Assembly: GCA_025354845.1 (NCBI GenBank)
Contig: JANXMD010000226.1
Span: forward strand, 1-7,182
Reading direction: 5' to 3'
DNA: 7,182 nt
From: Verrucomicrobiota bacterium
Lineage (GTDB): Bacteria; Verrucomicrobiota; Verrucomicrobiia; Limisphaerales; UBA9464
The notes under the pieces were generated by a model, which had not been told where the DNA came from, ran no database searches, and saw nothing but the letters and a program-made list of their open reading frames with translations. Shown piece after piece: positions 6,250 to 7,182 of the stretch. The position numbers were made by a program, and so were the translations under genes. Every line of letters begins with the position of its first letter. Positions within the stretch are counted from its first letter, which is position 1.

Positions 6250-7182
6250 ATGAAGCACTACGATCTCCTCATCAACGGCCAGTCCCTTCCCGCGGCCTCC
6301 GGGCAGACCTTTCGGACGGTGAATCCCGCGGACAGCCGCGAGATCGTCGCGGAATACGCGCAAGGCGGTGCCGCGGACGCGAAGGCCGCCGTGGATGCCG
6401 CGGCCGCCGCATTTCCCAAGTGGTCGTCCCAGACGTCGGTGGCGCGCGGCCGCGTGCTGGCAAAGGCCTCGCAATTGATCGAATCGCGCAAGGCTTCCCT
6501 GGCGGAACTGCTCACCCGCGAGGAGGGGAAAACGCTCGCGGAGGCGACCGGCGAGGTGCAGCGCGCGGCAGACATTCTGCGCTTTTATGGCGGACTCGGA
6601 TTCCAGCTTGGGGGACAGACCTTTCCGCACGACCTCCCGGGCAACCTGCTCTACACCCGCCGCGAGCCTTTGGGTGTGGTGGGATTGATCACACCCTGGA
6701 ATTTTCCCATCGCGATTCCCGCGTGGAAGGCGGCGCCGGCACTGGTCTGCGGCAATACCGTGGTCCTCAAGCCCGCGTCCCAAGCGCCTGCCTTGGCCAT
6801 GGAGCTCGGCGCCATCCTGCTCGAAGCCGGCCTGCCGCCGGGCGTGTTTAATGTCGTGCCCGGTGACGGCCGACCCTTCGCGGCCGAGCTGGCGTCGCGT
6901 CGCGAAGTGCAGGCGGTGAGCTTTACCGGCTCCACTGCGGTGGGAAAATCCATCTACCAGAGCCTCGCTCCGCGGATGGTACGGGCGCAGATGGAAATGG
7001 GCGGCAAGAACCCCACAATCGTCCTCGCCGACGCCGATCTCGATCTCGCGGCCAGCCTGGTGGCCCGCGCGGGATTCGGCCTGACTGGACAGGCCTGCAC
7101 CGCCACCAGTCGTGTGATTGTCGAACGTTCAGTGGTGGCGGCCTTCACCGAGAAGTTGGTGGCCCTGGCCAAGGGATGGAAG
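6250..7182 (+). CDS. Aldehyde dehydrogenase (semialdehyde dehydrogenase-like), C-terminus beyond the window
   Basis: The frame is open from ATG 6250 to the last base, giving 311 residues of an enzyme that usually has about 480-500. It oxidises an aldehyde to the carboxylate using NAD(P)+. Visible signatures are TPWNFPIAIPAWK (148-160, Asn151), VVLKPASQAP (171-180, Lys174), FTGSTAVGKS (225-234), MEMGGKNP (248-255) with general base Glu249, and GFGLTGQACTATSR (275-288) with catalytic Cys283. The Glu-Cys spacing of 34 matches the family. The MEMGGKNP...GQxCTATSR combination is reminiscent of 2-oxoglutarate-semialdehyde (2,5-dioxopentanoate) dehydrogenases of sugar-acid pathways; succinate-semialdehyde dehydrogenase is the main alternative. 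No Shine-Dalgarno sequence precedes the start, but MKHYDLLINGQSL is a normal N-terminus for the family. Residues for coenzyme choice cannot be judged with confidence. It is divergent from the antiporter, with 150 bases between the starts. Confidence 0.92.
   Translation, partial: MKHYDLLINGQSLPAASGQTFRTVNPADSREIVAEYAQGGAADAKAAVDAAAAAFPKWSSQTSVARGRVLAKASQLIESRKASLAELLTREEGKTLAEATGEVQRAADILRFYGGLGFQLGGQTFPHDLPGNLLYTRREPLGVVGLITPWNFPIAIPAWKAAPALVCGNTVVLKPASQAPALAMELGAILLEAGLPPGVFNVVPGDGRPFAAELASRREVQAVSFTGSTAVGKSIYQSLAPRMVRAQMEMGGKNPTIVLADADLDLAASLVARAGFGLTGQACTATSRVIVERSVVAAFTEKLVALAKGWK

Noticed and set aside
6136..6783. Minus-strand frame opposite the aldehyde dehydrogenase
   Set aside because: The plus-strand frame carries all catalytic aldehyde dehydrogenase motifs, so this antisense frame is a shadow.

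Overview
The window is high-GC chromosomal DNA from a bacterium. A Verrucomicrobiota or related PVC-group origin is the best guess. That guess rests on the style of the adenylate kinase (a GRFNPE...LLLDGIPRN block in place of the usual enterobacterial sequence), on the weakly characterised secreted and membrane proteins, on a CitMHS/NhaD-like antiporter, and on a degenerate ATCTGCG/ATCCGCG intergenic repeat. No rRNA, tRNA or phylogenetic marker gene confirms it. Every assigned start lacks a recognisable Shine-Dalgarno sequence.

Layout: (1) 1-1375, minus strand: an uncharacterised exported membrane protein, followed 54 bases later by an adenylate kinase that runs off the left edge and carries an in-frame TAG at codon 73. 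(2) 1523-2759, plus strand: a DUF721/DciA-type protein (DnaB helicase-loading family) and then a secreted protein with Gly/Arg-rich tracts. (3) 2807-2838: a strong 14-bp hairpin between convergent genes that probably terminates both. (4) 2870-4315, minus strand: a divergent aldehyde dehydrogenase superfamily enzyme that keeps the catalytic Cys but lacks the usual general-base Glu. (5) 4316-4629: a gene-free stretch with an imperfect inverted repeat and a tandem 8-mer. (6) 4630-6099, minus strand: a polytopic sodium:proton antiporter of the ion-transporter superfamily. (7) 6250 to the right edge, plus strand: a canonical aldehyde dehydrogenase (semialdehyde-dehydrogenase-like), truncated by the window end.

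The genes look like housekeeping and metabolic loci in short, independently transcribed units (two divergent gene pairs and one convergent pair), not one pathway. I see no CRISPR array, transposase, phage gene, toxin-antitoxin pair or defence cassette, and nothing that clearly amounts to an undescribed system. The most unusual feature is the amber codon inside an otherwise undecayed adenylate kinase reading frame.
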